This document shows positions 63,680 to 64,000 of a stretch of 64,000 bases of DNA, in pieces. The stretch is from NCBI GenBank assembly GCA_017562135.1, contig QEYB01001406.1, positions 1 to 64,000 on the forward strand. The letters are read 5' to 3'. The DNA is from Dipylidium caninum. Its lineage: Eukaryota > Platyhelminthes > Cestoda > Cyclophyllidea > Dipylidiidae. Every line of letters starts with the position of its first letter. The first letter of the stretch is position 1. The translations under genes and the position numbers were made by a program. Below the pieces are notes generated by a model. The model was given only the letters and a program-made list of their open reading frames with translations. It did not search any database and was not told the origin of the DNA.

Positions 63680-64000
63680 GTATGCATACATCAGCATTTG
63701 TGCTTATAATTAGACTACTATTCTTGCCAAAATTCCTCTTTTTTCCCCATTTCGTTGTCTAATGCAGTTGGTTCCACTAAAGTGGCATCTTTTTAGCATT
63801 AGCTGTGTTTGTATCATACTCAAATTTGTATTGTGGTTATTTATTTTTGCAGAATTTTGAGTGTTTCGCGATTTTACTTTTGGTTTATTTCGGTACTTTT
63901 AATTTAGTATTCGTTTCTTGCTTGCGGCCATGTAATGATGTGTCAGGGATATGTTCAAGGAGGGTACTGAAAATTACTTATTTCTTTTTATCAGTTATTC
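63680..64000 (+). other. start of eIF2 gamma intron 4
   Basis: AT-rich sequence following a gtatgc donor. The next expected residues (a V-I-R-S-F-D-like strand) were not found before the window edge, so the intron probably runs past 64000. Confidence 0.7.

Overview
This is eukaryotic DNA from a metazoan with very compact introns (36, 38 and 42 nt) next to multi-kilobase ones, canonical GT-AG splice sites, mariner-family transposon relics and abundant microsatellites. Together with the sequences of the three recognisable genes this points to a flatworm, most likely a cestode with a large, repeat-rich genome. That placement is inference; the individual gene calls below do not depend on it.

Layout. 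Bases 1-29,000 are GC-rich and gene-poor. They hold a decayed mariner fragment (about 470-1090), a long imperfect inverted repeat with arms of about 3.6 kb (about 1120-4722 and 14330-17862) around a 9.6 kb spacer, and inside that spacer a broken calmodulin gene copy (6244-6721) with a second calmodulin-type last exon at 7277-7305. Many short tandem repeats follow, including a 270-bp TCC/GGA tract at 23784-24050. No intact gene was recognised there.

Bases 29,042-47,159 (minus strand, AT-rich) hold a UBA6-like ubiquitin-activating E1 enzyme gene. I could reconstruct 24 exons, and every junction is in phase except the last one. Its introns range from 36 nt to about 4.7 kb, and one contains a mariner relic (40944-41834). 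Bases 47,160-55,637 are intergenic, with a GC-rich block at about 49.4-55.2 kb. Bases 55,638-60,981 (minus strand) hold a six-exon gene for an 879-residue protein with the ASXH/DEUBAD-type domain of Additional sex combs (ASXL) proteins. From 62,490 to the right edge (plus strand) lies the 5' part of the gene for translation initiation factor eIF2 gamma, head to head with the ASXL gene across about 1.5 kb.

How the genes relate. The three protein genes are housekeeping or regulatory and not a pathway unit: UBA6 charges E2 enzymes with ubiquitin (and FAT10 in vertebrates), ASXL is the partner of the BAP1 deubiquitinase acting on H2A, and eIF2 gamma delivers initiator tRNA. The points most worth following up are the dinucleotide frame break in the last UBA6 exon, a possible phase-1 cassette exon inserted in the UBA6 adenylation domain, the loss of both terminal domains in the ASXL homologue, the duplicated calmodulin last exon, and the large inverted repeat.
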